64,000 bases of DNA, from contig NZ_JAGHKP010000003.1 in the NCBI RefSeq assembly GCF_017742215.1, forward strand, positions 430,308 through 494,307, in the 5' to 3' direction. Both the position numbers and the translations under genes were made by a program. The notes beneath the pieces are model-generated. The model was not told where the DNA came from. It worked only from the letters and a program-made list of their open reading frames with translations, and ran no database searches. Source of the DNA: Chitinophaga chungangae. GTDB lineage: Bacteria; Bacteroidota; Bacteroidia; Chitinophagales; Chitinophagaceae. Position 1 is the stretch's first letter. Every line of letters starts with the position of its first letter. Positions 16,656 to 26,369 of the stretch are shown piece after piece.

Positions 16656-17237
16656 ATGCCGCAACACGACAATAAACCTTCCGCCGTACAGCCGGACTGG
16701 GAGGATTTCAGAAAAGGGGACCGGGATGCGTTTGAAAGATTGTACCACCAGCATATTCAACAGCTGATCGCCTATGGAATGCGGATAACGGGAGAGCAGC
16801 AGGTGGTGAAAGACGTTATCCAGGACCTTTTTGTGGAGCTATGGCGCTCCAGAGCACATCTGCAGTCCGTTCACTCGGTCAGGGGCTACCTCCTGAAGGC
16901 GCTTCGTTATAAACTCCTGCGAAATACAAAGATCAGAACCCGTTATTACGCCGAACTGCCGGACCAGCCCGACCCGGACAATGCCGAGCAGCACATCCTC
17001 GAAACCGAGACCGAACAGCAGCGCAAAGAACGCATCCGCCTGGCGCTGGAGCGGCTCCCCGGCCGCCAGCAGGAAGTGATCAACCTCCGTTTTTACCATG
17101 GCTGCTCCACCGAAGAAGCCGCCGAAATTATGGCCGTCAACTACCAGTCCGCCGTGAACCTTTTACACCGCGCCATTGTTCAGTTAAGGGAGATGTTAGG
17201 CCCCGGGCTGATCTGTACGCTGTTTTTCTTATCCTGA
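16656..17237 (+). CDS. ECF-type RNA polymerase sigma factor
   Basis: 193 aa from ATG 16656. Region 2 (FERLYHQHIQQLIAYGMRI, then VIQDLFVELW) and region 4 (LPGRQQEVINLRFYHGCSTEEAAEIM) are clear. It belongs to the SusCD-associated ECF group of Bacteroidota. A FecR anti-sigma factor lies 78 bp downstream, followed by SusC and SusD genes, so it should be released when the SusC receptor signals substrate binding and should turn on this locus. Confidence 0.92.
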   Translation: MPQHDNKPSAVQPDWEDFRKGDRDAFERLYHQHIQQLIAYGMRITGEQQVVKDVIQDLFVELWRSRAHLQSVHSVRGYLLKALRYKLLRNTKIRTRYYAELPDQPDPDNAEQHILETETEQQRKERIRLALERLPGRQQEVINLRFYHGCSTEEAAEIMAVNYQSAVNLLHRAIVQLREMLGPGLICTLFFLS

Positions 17238-17315
17238 AAAAAAATATCCCTGCAAGTGAGTATCGGAACCAACCCCGGTACACTTCTTATTAACCGCGCA
17301 TAATTTTTTAACCGT

Positions 17316-18389
17316 ATGTCGTATTCGCAACAGGAACTGGAAGCATTATTGCAGAACGATGAGTTTGTACGCTGGGTATTGCAGCCCGACGCCGAAGGCC
17401 ATGCCTACTGGGAAAGCTGGATGAACGAACATCCGGACCGGCGGGCGCTGGTAATGCGTTCCCGGGACATGATCAGGCTGATACACGAATCGGAGCGCGA
17501 AACGTTCAGCAGCCAGGAACTGGCGGGCCAGATCTGGGAAGACATGCAGGATGAGCTGCATCCGCGCGCGCGCTGGTACCGGCGTTATGCCGCCGCGGCC
17601 GCCGTGCTCGTGCTGCTGGGCCTTGCGGGCGGAGGCTGGTATCTGCTCGCCCGAGCCAAAACCAGCACCATCGTGAACGAAAACGGCATCCTGATGGCGC
17701 GCACCGGCCATGCCGAAATATCCGTGCAAAACACCGGTGACGCGCTCAGAACGGTATACCTGGTAGACGGTTCGCGCATCACCCTGAGCCCCGGTGCGAA
17801 ACTCAAATATCATAGCCTGCTGGGCAAACGCCGGCGGGACGTAACGCTGGAAGGGGAAGCCTTTTTCGAGATAGCCCCCGATGCCGCCAAACCGTTTTCC
17901 GTGCGCAGCCGCGGCATCGTTACCAGGGTGCTGGGCACCAGCTTCCGCATTGCCGCGCAGCAGGACGTAGTGGTGTCGGTGCGTTCCGGGAAAGTAGCCG
18001 TGATGCGGCAGGAAGAAGAAAATACGAAAAATAAAAGCTGCATCCTGGTGATGAACGAACAGGCCGTGTACAACGCAAGCCGCAACAAGCTCGAAAAAAC
18101 CGCGGCGCCGCCCGCCCTGCTGGCCAACCCGGCGCCGGCGTGGGAAACGATGTATTACGACGAAGCGAGCATGGACAAGATCATCAACGTGCTCACGCGC
18201 ACCTACGGCGTGGAATTCGAATACGACCGGGAAAAATTCTCCAAATGTAAGATCACGATCGCCCTGGACGAGGGATCGATGTACGATAAATTAGACATAT
18301 TGACCAAAGTGTTGAGCGCAACATATGAAGTAGACGAGGATGTTGTGCGGATCAGCGGCCCTGGATGTGGTAACGCAGCCGTCCTTTAG
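17316..18389 (+). CDS. FecR-family anti-sigma factor
   Basis: 357 aa. An N-terminal cytoplasmic sigma-binding part, one membrane segment near residues 90-110 (VLVLLGLAGGGWYLL), a FecR domain (about 130-225, with VYLVDGSRITLSPG and EGEAFFEIAPD) and a C-terminal DUF4974 domain (about 285-350). It holds the upstream ECF sigma factor inactive and contacts the STN domain of the downstream SusC from the periplasm. Confidence 0.93.
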   Translation: MSYSQQELEALLQNDEFVRWVLQPDAEGHAYWESWMNEHPDRRALVMRSRDMIRLIHESERETFSSQELAGQIWEDMQDELHPRARWYRRYAAAAAVLVLLGLAGGGWYLLARAKTSTIVNENGILMARTGHAEISVQNTGDALRTVYLVDGSRITLSPGAKLKYHSLLGKRRRDVTLEGEAFFEIAPDAAKPFSVRSRGIVTRVLGTSFRIAAQQDVVVSVRSGKVAVMRQEEENTKNKSCILVMNEQAVYNASRNKLEKTAAPPALLANPAPAWETMYYDEASMDKIINVLTRTYGVEFEYDREKFSKCKITIALDEGSMYDKLDILTKVLSATYEVDEDVVRISGPGCGNAAVL

Positions 18390-18418
18390 TTCGGGAATTT
18401 ACTGTCAACCAAAATAGT

Positions 18419-21400
18419 ATGCGTATGAATACCTTCTTTCCAAAGATGCGGGTAGCGCTGTTGATGTCCTTTTTATGTCTTGCTGCAAATGTGTTTGCGA
18501 ATGCGGACAGGCACGCTGCCGCCGGTGTGCTGGACAAAAAGATATCGCTGTCCATGTCTAACAAAGGCCTGAAAAACGTACTGGCGAAAATTGAGCAGGC
18601 CGCCGCAGTCAAGTTTGCGTACGCCACCCAAACCATCCCTTTAAACAACAAGGTAAGCATCGATGTAAAAAACCAGCGCCTCGGCGACGTGCTGGAAGTG
18701 TTGCTTTCCCCTTACAACGTCAATTACGAAGCCATCGGCAACCAGATCATCATCCAGAAAGACGGGATGAAAGTAGTGATCGATACCCGCGCGGTGCAGA
18801 CGGGCGCATTTAAAAAAGTGACCGGCGCCGTTAAAACGGCGGACGGGGCCAGCATTCCCGGCGTAACCGTTACCGTAAAAGGTACGGCGAAGGGCACGGT
18901 AACCAATGCGGACGGGCGTTTTGAGCTGGATGCGGAAGAAGGCGCCACGCTCGTGTTCACCGCCATCGGCTTCGCCACGCAGGAAGTGGTGGTAGGCAGC
19001 GGCGTAGTGTACGACGTTACCCTGCTGGAATCGCAGAAAGAATTGTCTGAAGTGGTGGTAACGGCGCTGGGCGTACGAAAAGAAAAACGCGCGCTCGGTT
19101 TTTCCGTTACGGAAGTAAAAGGCGCCGAGCTGGCGCAAACCAACGAAGTGAACCCCATCAACGCTTTGCAGGGCAAGGCGCCGGGCATTAATATCGACCA
19201 GGGATCGGGCGGCCTTTTCGGCAACTCCCGCATTCTTATCCGCGGCAACTCTACGCTGGGGATCAACAACCAGCCCATTTTCGTGATAGACGGGGTGATC
19301 ATGGACAACGACGCGTTCGATGGCAAAGGCCGCGATTTCGGCAACGACCTGAAGAACCTGAACATGGAAGAGTTCGAAAGCGTGTCCATCCTCAAAGGCT
19401 CCGCCGCCGCGGCGCTGTATGGCGCGCGCGCGATCAACGGCGTGGTGCTGATCACCACCAAAAAAGGCCGCAACCGCAAAGGCTGGGGCGTATCCGTTTC
19501 ACAATCCATCAATATCCAGGACCCCTACGCCGGCCCCGATTTTCAGAATGAATTCGGCGGCGGCACCGTAGGCGCCTTTTTCACCGATACCCGCGACCCC
19601 GGCTATCGCCCGCAGGACGCGTGGAACACCAAGGTATTCCCCACCAACTCCAACGGCGAGCCGTACATCGACCCGCAGAAAAACCGCGAGCTGGAAAACT
19701 GGGGCCCGCGTTTCTCGAACCAGCGCGTGCTCAACTACGACGGCACCTGGACGGAATACAAAGCCGCGCCTAACAACTATCTCGACGCATTCCAGACCGG
19801 CGTGGGGTATCTCACCAGCGTAGCGGTAGACGGCGCGACGGACAAATCCAGCTTCCGCCTTTCTTATTCGCGCAACGACGCCGAAGGCATCAACCTGCGC
19901 AACAAAATGATGAAAAACGCCTTTTCACTGCGCGCCACCCACAACCTCACCAGCTTCATCTCGCTGGATGCAGGGGCGGACTACACCACGCTGCAGGGCG
20001 AAAATCCGCCGCAACTCGGCCTCAATAATTTTATCTGGATCTTCCCCCGCAACTATGACACGAAATACTGGATGCAACGCAGCAAATACACCAGTCAGCT
20101 GGGCGGCGTTCCCAAAGTATACGATGCGAACGAAACGAACTTCGTGCCCGGCGCGGATTACTGGTTCCGCATCTTCGAAAATAATTATACACAGGACGAA
20201 CAGATGTTCCGCGGCCGCCTTACCATCAACGCCACGCTTACCAAATGGCTGAGAATGCAGCTGGAAGGCAACTTCAGCAACATCGCCATCAAAAACGAAT
20301 CGAAAGAGCTGGGGCAGGGGTACAACTTTACAGGGTCAGACAATACCTCCGGCGGTTTTTATTCCCTCAGCCATTCCCTCAAAAAGGCCTACTTCCTGAA
20401 ATGGATGGGGCTGGTGACTAAACAGCTTACCAAAGACCTTTCGCTGAACGGTTATGTGGGCGGCGAAACGCAGCGGTACACGCAAACGTATAACCAGTCG
20501 CAGACAGACGGCGGGCTGGTATTCCCGGGCAACTATTTCCTCGGGAACTCGCAAAAACCGCAGATCTCCAACGGCGGCTTCCGCCCGCGCAAAACGATCA
20601 ATTCCATTTATGCGAGCGCAGACCTTGCCTATAAAGACATGTTATTTATGCAGGCCACCTGGCGCGGAGACTGGTCTTCGGCGCTCACTTATACAGACGG
20701 CACGGGCAACAACTTCTACAACTATCCCGCGGTGAGCCTTTCCTGGATCTTCACGGAAACCTTCAAGCTCCCGTCCTTCATTTCTTTCGGTAAACTACGC
20801 GGTAACATCGCTTACCTCGGCGGCGACCTCGATCCTTTCCAGCTGAACCCCGGCTTCAAACTGAGAGGGTTCACCCAGGTGCTGAACGGCAACATCCCGA
20901 TGCTCACCTTCGTGGACAACAACGGGGCTTCGTTCATGGTAGACAAAGACATCAAGCCGCTGCGCAAACGCGCCATCGAAGGGGGGCTGGACATACGGTT
21001 CCTCAACGACCGCCTCGGGCTGGACGCGACCATTTACCGCGACAACACCCGCAACCAGGCGATCAACATCCAGGCGGCGGCCGAATCCGGCGTGAATAAT
21101 TTGCTGATCAACGCGGGCGATATCCAGAACTCCGGCGTAGAGCTGGCGCTTACCGCCACGCCTGTAAAAACGAAGAGCTTCGACTGGAACACCACGCTTA
21201 CCTTCACCCGCAACCGCAACAAGATCGTGGAGCTGTACCAGGACCGTGAATATTTCCCGCTCGACGCAGAATCCGGCGGCGCCAACGACCTGATACCCTA
21301 CGCCAAGGTAGGCGGCACATACGGCGTGATCCGCACGCGCATCGCTTCCAAAAGATACCAGGCGGTAGACGGCAGCGGCAAACCCGTAGATCACCCGAAC

Positions 21401-22144
21401 AACGGCATGGTGGTGCTCGACTGGCGCTCAGACGCCCGCGCGGCGTTCCCGAAACGCAGCAACGAATGGATGGACGTGGGCGACATCAACCCGGACTTCC
21501 GCGCCAGCTGGGACAATACCTTCCGTTATAAAAACATTTCCCTCAACGTGCTGTTCGACGCCAAGATCGGCGGCGATATGGTGATGCACACCCTCCGTTA
21601 CGGCATGCACACCGGCATCTTCAAATCTTCGCTGCAGGGCCGCGATAAAGACCATGGCGGCATTGAATGGACGAGCGGTTATGATAACCGGACCTACGAC
21701 GACGGCATATTGCCCGAAGGCGTGTTCGACAACGGGCAGACCATCACGCAGCCGAACGGCACGAGCGTAGACGTAAGCGGCATGACCTTCCGCGAAGCAT
21801 ATGAAAAAGGATATGTAGAGCCTACGCACCTGCCGCAGTTCATGTACCGTTACGGTTCGTTCTCCACCGCGGTGGGCGATTACTGGGTGGTGAAAAACTC
21901 CTGGATCAGCCTGCGACAGCTTGCGCTGAACTACACGCTGCCCACGGCGGTAGCGTCTAAGCTGCACCTGAACAATCTCGGCGTAAGCCTTATTGGCCGC
22001 GACCTTTTCTACCTCTACAATTCGCTGCCCAACAACATCAACCCGGCATCGAACAACTCGAACCGCACGAGCCTGAACAAAGAGGAAGGATTTGTGCCGC
22101 CGATGACGCGCTCGTTCGTATTTACGATCCGCGCAGGATTTTAA
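18419..22144 (+). CDS. SusC/RagA TonB-linked outer-membrane transporter with STN signalling domain
   Basis: 1241 aa. Order: signal peptide, STN (secretin-TonB N-terminal) domain at about 38-105, carboxypeptidase-D-like domain (VTGAVKTADGASIPGVTV...), TonB-dependent plug (NALQGKAPGINIDQG, RGNSTLGINNQPIFVIDG, ILKGSAAAALYGARAING) and a beta-barrel ending in FVFTIRAGF with the terminal Phe typical of outer-membrane proteins. The STN domain explains the coupling to FecR. It pairs with the SusD lipoprotein to import an oligomer. No glycoside hydrolase is adjacent, so the substrate is unknown and may not be a glycan. Confidence 0.96.
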   Translation: MRMNTFFPKMRVALLMSFLCLAANVFANADRHAAAGVLDKKISLSMSNKGLKNVLAKIEQAAAVKFAYATQTIPLNNKVSIDVKNQRLGDVLEVLLSPYNVNYEAIGNQIIIQKDGMKVVIDTRAVQTGAFKKVTGAVKTADGASIPGVTVTVKGTAKGTVTNADGRFELDAEEGATLVFTAIGFATQEVVVGSGVVYDVTLLESQKELSEVVVTALGVRKEKRALGFSVTEVKGAELAQTNEVNPINALQGKAPGINIDQGSGGLFGNSRILIRGNSTLGINNQPIFVIDGVIMDNDAFDGKGRDFGNDLKNLNMEEFESVSILKGSAAAALYGARAINGVVLITTKKGRNRKGWGVSVSQSINIQDPYAGPDFQNEFGGGTVGAFFTDTRDPGYRPQDAWNTKVFPTNSNGEPYIDPQKNRELENWGPRFSNQRVLNYDGTWTEYKAAPNNYLDAFQTGVGYLTSVAVDGATDKSSFRLSYSRNDAEGINLRNKMMKNAFSLRATHNLTSFISLDAGADYTTLQGENPPQLGLNNFIWIFPRNYDTKYWMQRSKYTSQLGGVPKVYDANETNFVPGADYWFRIFENNYTQDEQMFRGRLTINATLTKWLRMQLEGNFSNIAIKNESKELGQGYNFTGSDNTSGGFYSLSHSLKKAYFLKWMGLVTKQLTKDLSLNGYVGGETQRYTQTYNQSQTDGGLVFPGNYFLGNSQKPQISNGGFRPRKTINSIYASADLAYKDMLFMQATWRGDWSSALTYTDGTGNNFYNYPAVSLSWIFTETFKLPSFISFGKLRGNIAYLGGDLDPFQLNPGFKLRGFTQVLNGNIPMLTFVDNNGASFMVDKDIKPLRKRAIEGGLDIRFLNDRLGLDATIYRDNTRNQAINIQAAAESGVNNLLINAGDIQNSGVELALTATPVKTKSFDWNTTLTFTRNRNKIVELYQDREYFPLDAESGGANDLIPYAKVGGTYGVIRTRIASKRYQAVDGSGKPVDHPNNGMVVLDWRSDARAAFPKRSNEWMDVGDINPDFRASWDNTFRYKNISLNVLFDAKIGGDMVMHTLRYGMHTGIFKSSLQGRDKDHGGIEWTSGYDNRTYDDGILPEGVFDNGQTITQPNGTSVDVSGMTFREAYEKGYVEPTHLPQFMYRYGSFSTAVGDYWVVKNSWISLRQLALNYTLPTAVASKLHLNNLGVSLIGRDLFYLYNSLPNNINPASNNSNRTSLNKEEGFVPPMTRSFVFTIRAGF

Positions 22145-22167
22145 CGGTCATTCAAAAAAGAAGCAAC

Positions 22168-23850
22168 ATGAAAAAGTTAACGATATATACGATCTTCATC
22201 TACACAACGGTCATTGCCGCGATTTCCTGCAAAAAGGATTTCGGGGAGCTGAACACGGACCCGAGCGTGGTGACCGTGCCGGATATCAATTCCCTGTTCG
22301 CCTTCTCTGCGGATAACATCGAAACCTACCAGGGATCGGAATGGGTTTGGGAAAACCTGGAACAGCTGCTGCGTTTTTCACAGCACCTCACCACGGACCC
22401 TTACGAGCTAAGCACCAATATCAACGGGCGTTACACCGTGCTGTACAACAACGTGCTGCCCAACCTCACGGAGATCCGCAACCAGGTGGAAATGCGCGCC
22501 GAAAGGCCGCGTTACCGCAACATCCGCGCGGTGACCTATATTCTCGGCATCGTGCAGGCGCTCAAAACTACCGATATGAACGGTTCGATGCCCTACACAC
22601 AAGCCATGAAAGGCAGAACGGAAGCCAATTTCCGCCCGCAGTACGACGATCAGAAGCTGCTCTTCGATACCTGGCTGGCAGAACTGAGCAGCGCGGTGGA
22701 TTCGCTTTCCGAGCCGGCCGAAGGTCAGCTGAACCTGGGCAGCGCGGACTTTTATTACAAAAACGACTGGGCCAACTGGATCAAGCTGGCGAATACGCTC
22801 AAGCTGCGCATCGCGGTGCGGTACGAGAAAGCCGATGTGGAAGTGGCGAAACGGGTATTCAGGGAAGTGATGGAAGACCCGACCGGCCCCATCGACAGCG
22901 ATATTGCCCAATTTGTGTACGACCGGCCACAATGGAACCCGATCGGTAACGATATCGATTACCGCAGCCCGCGTTTCGGCACATCGTCTATCATCAATTT
23001 CCTCAAATCCACCAACGACCCGCGCCTGCCGATTTATTTCACGCCGAACGACCTCGTAGGCGGTTTCCGCGACACGCTGACCAAATACAACAAAACCCTG
23101 CCCGCATGGATCAATCCGAACGATCCGCTGGTAAGGTTCCAGGGCGGCCCCGCCGACTGGACCACCGACCCGGCCCGCGCGGCGTGGTACAAAACTACTT
23201 TCGACGTAAGCGACTGGAGCAAATGGCGGCTGATCGGCTTTATCAACAAAAAATTCTTCGCGCCGCGTTACGGCAACAACCAGACCGGCCGCATGCTGGA
23301 TTATATGGTCACCGAAGCAGAAACCGCTTTTTATATCGCCGAGTTCATCCAGAAAGGATATGGCGCCGGTTTCGACACGAAAGGCACCGCCGAGGAATGG
23401 TACAACCGGGGCATCGTCAGCTCCATCCGCACGATGAATAAGATCGCGCTGGCGGCGGAATCTACCCCGGGGCTGACGGGCGACGGCGAAGCGCAGATAC
23501 AGGCTTATCTCGCGCATCCGAATGTGAAGTTCAACGGGGTGAACAACCTGGAGCGCATTTACATCCAGCAGTACCTCAACTTCTACCGCCTGGCCACCGA
23601 AGCGTTCACCTTTGTGCGCAGAACGGGCTACCCGAAAAACAATTCTGCCTATTACCCGCGCAATGTTTGGAACGAGCCGATCCCGCGCAGGTACCCGCTG
23701 GATGAGCCGCCCCTGGGCACCAACAACGCCAACTGGGAAAGCGCGCAGCAACAGCAGGGCTTCACCCCGGGAGACAGGGGAGTGCCGGCGTTAAGCACGC
23801 AACGTTTATGGTTTGATAAAAACAGCCCGGCATTCGGCCAGGGAAATTAA
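22168..23850 (+). CDS. SusD/RagB-family nutrient-binding lipoprotein
   Basis: 560 aa, 23 bp after SusC. The lipobox lies in the N-terminal AAISC (Cys near residue 21). It is followed by the GELNTDPSVVT segment typical of SusD-like_2 proteins, TPR-like helices with TDMNGSMPYTQAMKG, and the C-terminal IYIQQYLNFYRLATEAFTFVRRTGYP. It forms the surface lid of the SusC transporter and binds the substrate. The locus ends here at a strong terminator. Confidence 0.95.
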   Translation: MKKLTIYTIFIYTTVIAAISCKKDFGELNTDPSVVTVPDINSLFAFSADNIETYQGSEWVWENLEQLLRFSQHLTTDPYELSTNINGRYTVLYNNVLPNLTEIRNQVEMRAERPRYRNIRAVTYILGIVQALKTTDMNGSMPYTQAMKGRTEANFRPQYDDQKLLFDTWLAELSSAVDSLSEPAEGQLNLGSADFYYKNDWANWIKLANTLKLRIAVRYEKADVEVAKRVFREVMEDPTGPIDSDIAQFVYDRPQWNPIGNDIDYRSPRFGTSSIINFLKSTNDPRLPIYFTPNDLVGGFRDTLTKYNKTLPAWINPNDPLVRFQGGPADWTTDPARAAWYKTTFDVSDWSKWRLIGFINKKFFAPRYGNNQTGRMLDYMVTEAETAFYIAEFIQKGYGAGFDTKGTAEEWYNRGIVSSIRTMNKIALAAESTPGLTGDGEAQIQAYLAHPNVKFNGVNNLERIYIQQYLNFYRLATEAFTFVRRTGYPKNNSAYYPRNVWNEPIPRRYPLDEPPLGTNNANWESAQQQQGFTPGDRGVPALSTQRLWFDKNSPAFGQGN

Positions 23851-23896
23851 ATTTTCCATTTTGGTAAATCCTGATTTGAAATTACAGTGAATTAAG

Positions 23897-23928
23897 AACC
23901 GTCCTCTTTTGGGGACGGTTGTTTTTTA
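23897..23928 (+). terminator. Terminator of the SusCD operon
   Basis: The perfect 8-bp stem aaccgtcc / ggacggtt is followed by gtttttt. Confidence 0.85.
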
Positions 23929-23964
23929 TGGTACAGGTGGCCTCGTTTTTGTGTTAGGCCTGAT

Positions 23965-24927
23965 ATGAAAAAGCCGTTTTCCCCGAAAGGATGGTGGGAG
24001 TTGTTCAAATGCTCCGCGTCTGACTTCATGGACGACAAGGTGCTGAAACTGAGCGCGTCGCTGGCTTATTCCACCGTATTCTCCATTGCGCCCATGCTCA
24101 TTATCGTGCTGTATTTCAGTGATATTTTCCTGAAAAAAGATGCGCTGGAAGGTAATCTGTACGGCGAGCTCAACGGCCTGCTGGGGCCGGCCACGGCCAC
24201 GCAGGTGCAGGAGATCGTGCGCAATTCCGCCCTGTCGCCGGACCTGGGATGGTCTACCGTCATCGGTTTCATTACGCTGATCATCGGCGCCACGGGCGTG
24301 TTCACCGAAATACAGGATTCCATCAATCTTATCTGGCGGCTGAAGGCGAAGCCGCGCAAGGGAAAGGGGCTGATCAAAATATTGCTCACGCGCCTGCTGT
24401 CTTTTTCAATGGTAGTGAGCCTGGGTTTCGTACTGGTGGTAAGCCTTGTGATACACGGCATCATAGAAGTGCTGCTGGGCAGGCTGAAGGAAATATTCCC
24501 CGAAATAACGGTGGTAGTGGTGTATATCGTGAACCTGGTCATTACGTTCGCCACCATCGCGGGTTTGTTTGCAGTTATTTTCAAAGTATTGCCCGATGCG
24601 AAAGTGAAGTGGAAACACGTGTGGGTGGGCGCTATCACCACGGCCGTGCTGTTTATGCTGGGGAAATTCGTGATCGGGTTCTACCTGGGCAACAGCAGCA
24701 TCGGCACTACATATGGCGCGGCGGGCTCTATCGTGATCTTGCTGATCTGGGTGTATTATTCCGCGGCCATTTTGTATTTCGGGGCGGAATTCACGCGGCA
24801 GTACGTGCAGAAAAAAGGCGAGCGCATCTACCCGAACGATTACGCGGTGTGGGTGGAGCAGGTGGAAATGGAATCGAAAGGCATTATCCCCGAAAAACAA
24901 ACGCCCGTTACAGAGAAAAAATCATAA
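23965..24927 (+). CDS. YihY/BrkB-family inner-membrane protein
   Basis: 320 aa. Six hydrophobic segments and the family motifs LSASLAYSTVFSIAPML, FTEIQDSINLIW, VWVGAITTAVLFMLGKF and YGAAGSIVILLIWVYYSA are present. The C-terminal tail is charged and cytosolic. Its function is not established; members were once called ribonuclease BN in error. Its stop codon overlaps that of the convergent DeoR gene by 6 bp (tcataa). Confidence 0.92.
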   Translation: MKKPFSPKGWWELFKCSASDFMDDKVLKLSASLAYSTVFSIAPMLIIVLYFSDIFLKKDALEGNLYGELNGLLGPATATQVQEIVRNSALSPDLGWSTVIGFITLIIGATGVFTEIQDSINLIWRLKAKPRKGKGLIKILLTRLLSFSMVVSLGFVLVVSLVIHGIIEVLLGRLKEIFPEITVVVVYIVNLVITFATIAGLFAVIFKVLPDAKVKWKHVWVGAITTAVLFMLGKFVIGFYLGNSSIGTTYGAAGSIVILLIWVYYSAAILYFGAEFTRQYVQKKGERIYPNDYAVWVEQVEMESKGIIPEKQTPVTEKKS

Positions 24928-25668
24928 TACCTGCAGGCCCAGCTCCCGGTAAGGCGCCAGGGACGCGTGTTCCGGGTCGTCCGTTACGATCACGTCTATA
25001 TCCGTAATGCCGCAAACCTTGTAAGGCTCGGCCGTTCCCATCTTATCGCCCGTTGCCAGCGCCACGATCCTGCTCGACGCCTCCACGATGGTGGATTTCA
25101 CTTCCGCTTCTTCCAGGTCCATACCCGTTACGCCCAATACGGGATGCAGGCTGCATACGCCGATGAATCCAATGTCCGCCCGTACTCTCCTGAACATCTG
25201 TATCGTATCCAGTCCGCCAGACACCTGTGATTCTTTGTAAATACGGCCGCCGGTGAAGATCACTTCCACACCCGGGTGCTCGATCAGCTGCATCACGACG
25301 GGCACGCTGTTGGTGACGACCGTGAGCTTTAACTGCGGCGGGAAAAGTTTGACCAGTGAAAGGGTGGAAGTGCCGCCGTCGAGAATGATGGTTTGCCCGT
25401 CCTGCAGCAGCGACAATGCTTTGCGGGCCATGTTCATTTTATCGTCGTGGTGAAGATGGATGCGTTCCTTGAAGTTGAGCGGGTTGGGAGAATGCGGAAT
25501 GGCGCCGCCGCGTACTTTGATGAGCAGGCCGCTTTGGGCGAGCGATTCGAGGTCGCGGCGAACGGTATCTTCAGACACCTGGAGGTCTGTGCTCAGTTCG
25601 GCATGCAGCACTTTCTGGTCTGTTTTCAGCTTTTTGAGAATGTAGTCCAGGCGTTCTTCCTTCAGCAT
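24922..25668 (-). CDS. DeoR/GlpR-family transcriptional repressor
   Basis: 248 aa from ATG at 25666-25668; an in-frame ATG ten codons upstream lies within the promoter/operator repeats and is rejected. An N-terminal DeoR HTH (ERLDYILKKLKTDQKVLHAELS, then SEDTVRRDLESLAQ) and a C-terminal sugar-phosphate sensor domain (about 75-235) with IILDGGTST and VIFTGGRIY motifs. It usually binds a phosphorylated sugar or sugar alcohol. It is divergent from a deoxyribonucleotidase gene, with phased repeats between them that overlap both predicted promoters, which suggests autoregulation and control of that gene. Confidence 0.9.
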   Translation of the reverse strand: MLKEERLDYILKKLKTDQKVLHAELSTDLQVSEDTVRRDLESLAQSGLLIKVRGGAIPHSPNPLNFKERIHLHHDDKMNMARKALSLLQDGQTIILDGGTSTLSLVKLFPPQLKLTVVTNSVPVVMQLIEHPGVEVIFTGGRIYKESQVSGGLDTIQMFRRVRADIGFIGVCSLHPVLGVTGMDLEEAEVKSTIVEASSRIVALATGDKMGTAEPYKVCGITDIDVIVTDDPEHASLAPYRELGLQVL

Positions 25669-25684
25669 AATCTTGCGGTTTAAA

Positions 25685-25750
25685 GCAAATTTATGCAAAA
25701 TAACGCAAATTTAATCCCTGTAATTCGAAAAATATTGCATAATTTTGCAT
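25685..25750. promoter_or_regulatory. Phased DeoR operator repeats between deoR-like and nucleotidase genes
   Basis: GCAAA occurs at 25685, 25695 and 25705, exactly 10 bp apart. On the other side TTGC occurs at 25735 and 25745, again 10 bp apart and in inverse orientation (ATGCAAAATAACGCAA versus TTGCATAATTTTGCAT). CAAATTTA (25686-25693) is the minus-strand -7 box and TAATTTTG (25740-25747) the plus-strand -7 box, so the repeats cover both promoters. Confidence 0.65.
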
Positions 25751-25763
25751 CAAATAGCAGATT

Positions 25764-26312
25764 ATGGCAAAAAAGAGAATAGCAATTGATATGGACGGGG
25801 TGATGGCAGACCTGAACCAGCATTATTGCGACTGGTATTTTGAGCGCACGGGCGAGCGGGTAACGAAGGAGCAGCTGATGGGGCTGCCGGAAACGACGGG
25901 TTTTCCGCAGGAGGGCATCGTGCATCATTTTTTACACACGCCGGGATTTTTCAGAACGGCGCCGGTGATGCCGGGCAGCCAGGAAGTGATCCTGTCGCTG
26001 ATGGAAGATTATGAAGTGTTCATTGTATCGGCGGCGGTGGAGTTCCCGCAGTCACTTTCCGAAAAGATCGACTGGCTGAAGGAACATTTTCCTTTTATCA
26101 GCTGGAAGAATATTGTGTTTTGCGGATTGAAGACCATCGTGAAAGCGGATTATATGATAGACGACTACGACAAGAACCTGCGGTATTTCGAAGGCGAGCG
26201 TTTGCTGTTCACCGCACCGCATAATGTGAATTACGAAGACTACAACCGGTACGACACCTGGGAAGACGTTGCGAAATTTTTCGCCACGCAGCAGGTGGAA
26301 GTGGTGGAATAA
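25764..26312 (+). CDS. 5'(3')-deoxyribonucleotidase (HAD family, NT5C type)
   Basis: 182 aa. HAD motif I is AIDMDGVMAD (D9 nucleophile, D11 acid/base). FIVSAAVEFPQS provides the motif II region and YMIDDYDKNL motif IV. The length and the MPGSQEVILSLMEDYEVFIVSA block match the NT5C group, which dephosphorylates deoxyribonucleoside monophosphates. It is in the cytosol. A TA-N2-TTTG promoter overlapping DeoR-type repeats lies 16 bp upstream. It ends at its own terminator. Confidence 0.88.
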   Translation: MAKKRIAIDMDGVMADLNQHYCDWYFERTGERVTKEQLMGLPETTGFPQEGIVHHFLHTPGFFRTAPVMPGSQEVILSLMEDYEVFIVSAAVEFPQSLSEKIDWLKEHFPFISWKNIVFCGLKTIVKADYMIDDYDKNLRYFEGERLLFTAPHNVNYEDYNRYDTWEDVAKFFATQQVEVVE

Positions 26313-26336
26313 GAAATAAAGATGGATTAGCTAAAC

Positions 26337-26369
26337 AAGCGCTCCGGCATTACGCCGGGGCGCTTTTAG
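26337..26369 (+). terminator. Terminator after the deoxyribonucleotidase
   Basis: A 12-bp stem aagcgctccggc / gccggggcgctt with one G-U pair and an attac loop is followed by tttagttt. Confidence 0.8.
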
